Positions 5,717-7,721 of a stretch of 7,721 bases of DNA are shown one piece after another. Below the pieces are notes generated by a model. That model searched no databases. It saw only the letters and a list, made by a program, of their open reading frames with translations, and was not told where the DNA came from. How positions within the stretch are numbered: the stretch's first letter is position 1; each line of letters begins with the position of its first letter. The translations under genes were made by a program, and so were the position numbers. The stretch is from an uncultured Eubacterium sp. (GTDB lineage Bacteria; Bacillota; Clostridia; Oscillospirales; Acutalibacteraceae), in the NCBI GenBank assembly GCA_910577215.1, contig CAJTMQ010000044.1:5031-12751 (forward strand), read 5' to 3'.

Positions 5717-6582
5717 TATATTTTGCAGCCTTTGTTAACAGGTGTGCATATAACAATGTCCTTTGCAAAGTCTTTAAGCTCAGCTGCGGCCTTTTGTGCC
5801 TTTTCTTTATCATCGAAAATTCCGAAAACTGTAGGTCCGCTTCCGCTCATACAAAAGCCCTTTGCACCGTTATTTTTAATAACTTCTTTTATGTTAATAC
5901 GGTTCGGTACCTCAATGAACTGCTCAAAAACATTTTCCATTTTTGCACAGATTGCATCCAAATCTCTTGACTGCATTGCACAGAGCATACCAAGCTTGTC
6001 AGGTGTATGCGTTTTACCGCATGTGTCAAATTGCTTATAAGCATAGCCTGTGTTAACATCAAAATCAGGCTTGGCAAGCACTATGTAACATCTGCGAAGC
6101 GGTTTAACTTTGTTCAGCACATCCCCTATTCCCTGTGCAAGAAGTGTACCGCCCGTTAAGCAAAACGGAACATCGGCACCAATTTTAACACCGATTCTGC
6201 AAAGCTCATCATCACTTAAATTTGTTTTATAAATCTTATTTAAAGCAATTATAACGGCAGCACCGTCTGCACTTCCTCCTGCAAGGCCTGCAGCGTGCGG
6301 AATGCGTTTAACAATGTCAATATTTATACCCTTATTCTTTTTCTTTGTTGCTGCAAAAAAGGCTTCAGCGGCTTTATATGCAATGTTACGGCTGTCCAGC
6401 GGTATGCTGTCTATATTACAGGATATTGAAATGCTCTTGGATTTGTTTTCGGTTACGGTTACTGTATCGTAAACGCCGACGCTTTGCATTATCATAAACA
6501 AATCGTGATAGCCGTCATTACGTCTATTTACAATATCAAGCATTAAATTTATTTTAGCATATGCTTTAACCTTAACTACCAT
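5710..6582 (-). CDS. ispE: 4-diphosphocytidyl-2-C-methyl-D-erythritol kinase (IspE)
   Basis: IspE is a cytoplasmic GHMP-family kinase of the MEP pathway to isoprenoids. It phosphorylates the 2-hydroxyl of CDP-methylerythritol with ATP. The 290 residues are of normal length and carry the family marks: AYAKINL with Lys10, NDGYHDL (22-28), the glycine-rich ATP loop P-H-A-A-G-L-A-G-G-S-A-D (95-106), GADVPF with catalytic Asp137, and the C-terminal SGSGPTVFG loop (246-254). Lys10 and Asp137 correspond to the two catalytic residues known in the E. coli enzyme. The start codon overlaps the end of the upstream aminotransferase by 11 bases, and its ribosome binding site AAAGGAG lies in the aminotransferase coding end, so the two are co-transcribed and coupled. 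A terminator follows the stop. Nothing is missing or unusual. Confidence 0.96.
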   Translation of the reverse strand: MVVKVKAYAKINLMLDIVNRRNDGYHDLFMIMQSVGVYDTVTVTENKSKSISISCNIDSIPLDSRNIAYKAAEAFFAATKKKNKGINIDIVKRIPHAAGLAGGSADGAAVIIALNKIYKTNLSDDELCRIGVKIGADVPFCLTGGTLLAQGIGDVLNKVKPLRRCYIVLAKPDFDVNTGYAYKQFDTCGKTHTPDKLGMLCAMQSRDLDAICAKMENVFEQFIEVPNRINIKEVIKNNGAKGFCMSGSGPTVFGIFDDKEKAQKAAAELKDFAKDIVICTPVNKGCKIYE

Positions 6583-7720
6583 GTTTCTCCTTTAATTCTT
6601 TAACAAATTCGCCTATTCTATCTATAGCCTTTTTAATATTTTCTATTGAATAGCAGTACGAAACTCTTATAAAGCCTTCCCCGCAATTGCCGAAGGCAGT
6701 TCCGGGAACAACTGCAACACGTTTTTCCATAATCAGTCTTTCGCAGAATTCATCACTTGATAGACCTGTTGATTTAATACACGGAAATACATAGAATGCA
6801 CCCTCAGGCTCAAAACAATCAAGCCCGATTTCCCTAAAAGAATTAACGGTAAATCTGCGGCGCATATCATAGTCATCACGCATTTTTTTTATATCTTTAT
6901 CACCGTTTTTCAGTGCCTCAATTGCAGCGTACTGCGAATTTGTGGGGGCACTCATAATGGCAAACTGATGCAGTTTAGTCATCTGTGTTATAACGGGCTC
7001 AGGACCTAAAGCATAGCCAAGGCGCCAGCCTGTCATAGAATATGTTTTTGAAAAGCCGTTAATAACTATGGTGCGTTCCTGCATTCCGGCAATTGATGCA
7101 ATAGAACAATGCCCCTCATCTCCATAAGTAAGCTCACCGTAAATTTCATCTGAAATAACAAAAAGGTTGTGCTTTATGATAACTTCTGCTATTGCTTCAA
7201 GCTCATTTTTACGCATAACCGCACCTGTCGGATTATTCGGATACGGAAGAATCAGAAGCTTCGTTTTGTCGGTAATTGCTGCTTCAAGGGATTCGGCAAC
7301 AAGTTTAAAGTTGTTTTCTTCCTTGGTAACAAGAGGAACAGCCACTCCGCCGCAGGTTTCAACTATAGGTTTATAGCAAACAAATGAAGGCTCAACAACA
7401 AGAACCTCATCTTCTGCCGAGATAAGCGTTCTTATAGCCATATCAATTCCCTCTGAGCCACCTACTGTTACAATAACTTCGTTTTTGGGATTATATTCAA
7501 TATTGTATTTTCTTGAATAGAAATTACATATTTCTTCTCTGAGTGTAATTAAGCCTGCGTTTGCAGTGTATCGTGTTGCACCTTTGTCAAGATAATCAAT
7601 AGCGGTTCTTCTGATGTGCCAAGGTGTAAGGAAATCAGGTTCACCAACACCAAGAGAAATTACGTTATCCATCTCCTCGGCAATTGAAAAGAATTTTCGT
7701 ATGCCGCTTGGTTTAATATC
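6572..7720 (-). CDS. PLP-dependent aminotransferase, class I/II fold (N-terminus outside window)
   Basis: This is a fold-type I aminotransferase that moves amino groups between amino acids and 2-oxo acids in the cytoplasm. The frame stays open to the right window edge. Sequence before the ATG at 7672 reads DIKPSGIRKFFSIAEE, the conserved start region of this family, so that ATG is internal and the gene is partial. Numbering from that Met: substrate/cofactor region GVGEPDF (8-14), YPNNPTG (144-150), SDEIY with Asp175 and Tyr178, the PLP lysine in SKTYSMTGWRLGY (Lys209), and the carboxylate-binding Arg336 in GFIRVSY. The closest family is the Firmicute aspartate/aromatic-type aminotransferases (PatA- or AraT-like), in which a Lrp/AsnC regulator is often the neighbour; the substrate cannot be set from sequence alone. 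The stop overlaps ispE by 11 bases. Confidence 0.93.
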   Translation of the reverse strand, partial: DIKPSGIRKFFSIAEEMDNVISLGVGEPDFLTPWHIRRTAIDYLDKGATRYTANAGLITLREEICNFYSRKYNIEYNPKNEVIVTVGGSEGIDMAIRTLISAEDEVLVVEPSFVCYKPIVETCGGVAVPLVTKEENNFKLVAESLEAAITDKTKLLILPYPNNPTGAVMRKNELEAIAEVIIKHNLFVISDEIYGELTYGDEGHCSIASIAGMQERTIVINGFSKTYSMTGWRLGYALGPEPVITQMTKLHQFAIMSAPTNSQYAAIEALKNGDKDIKKMRDDYDMRRRFTVNSFREIGLDCFEPEGAFYVFPCIKSTGLSSDEFCERLIMEKRVAVVPGTAFGNCGEGFIRVSYCYSIENIKKAIDRIGEFVKELKEKHGS

Positions 7721-7721
7721 A

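Noticed and set aside
5723..6040. Plus-strand open frame of 105 codons inside ispE
   Set aside because: It lies antisense to conserved ispE motifs; the opposite strand explains all the conservation.
5889..6077. Minus-strand frame of 62 codons in another phase of ispE
   Set aside because: It is a shadow of ispE; the GHMP-kinase frame carries all motifs.
7167..7387. Two overlapping plus-strand open frames inside the aminotransferase
   Set aside because: Both are antisense to conserved aminotransferase sequence and neither resembles a known protein.
1..7721. CRISPR array, tRNA, rRNA, riboswitch or insertion sequence
   Set aside because: No regularly spaced repeats, cloverleaf-like sequence, transposase motif or long structured leader was seen in the short intergenic gaps.

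Overview
The window looks like a chromosomal segment of a low-GC, endospore-forming Firmicute of the class Clostridia, probably a gut Ruminococcaceae/Oscillospiraceae- or Eubacterium-like bacterium. The evidence is AT-rich DNA, AGGAGG-type ribosome binding sites, a recognisable spoIIR sporulation gene, an ispE of the non-mevalonate isoprenoid pathway, and clostridial-style efflux genes. This is inference from gene content; no rRNA or other taxonomic marker is present. Seven protein-coding loci fill almost all of it and there is no gene-free stretch longer than 300 bases.

Layout. From the left edge a plus-strand gene, cut by the window, ends at 455 and encodes an acidic linker plus a small beta-rich domain of unknown function. 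It converges on spoIIR (minus strand, 488-1087), and the two share a bidirectional terminator. Everything else is also on the minus strand. Reading in the direction of transcription, from right to left, there is a PLP-dependent aminotransferase (N-terminus outside the window) overlapping ispE, then the ispE terminator. Next comes a four-gene efflux-type cassette: a TetR-family regulator, two ABC half-transporters with a one-base gap between them, and the remnant of a MATE efflux gene reduced to 62 codons. spoIIR follows.

How the genes work together. The aminotransferase and ispE are translationally coupled housekeeping genes. The TetR gene has a strong sigma-A-type promoter (TTGACA, 17 bp, TATTAT) whose start point lies under a perfect 24-bp palindrome. 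A second, different 26-bp inverted repeat lies between tetR and the ABC pair. This fits a TetR that controls itself and the transporter. The ABC pair has intact ATP-binding motifs in both halves, and sequence details recall the YbtPQ/IrtAB-type branch of exporter-fold ABC proteins; the substrate is unknown. The MATE gene keeps its start and ribosome binding site but has lost nearly all its membrane helices, apparently by an in-frame internal deletion.

Most interesting structure. The efflux cassette is bracketed by imperfect direct repeats of about 25 bp, one at the end of ispE and one just upstream of spoIIR, which suggests it was inserted between two older neighbours. The spoIIR-side repeat forms part of a hairpin that buries the spoIIR ribosome binding site, while a weak sigma-F-like promoter match would start transcription inside the hairpin loop and leave that site free. 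I see no clearly new multi-gene system. The cassette borders and the spoIIR leader are the parts most worth testing.
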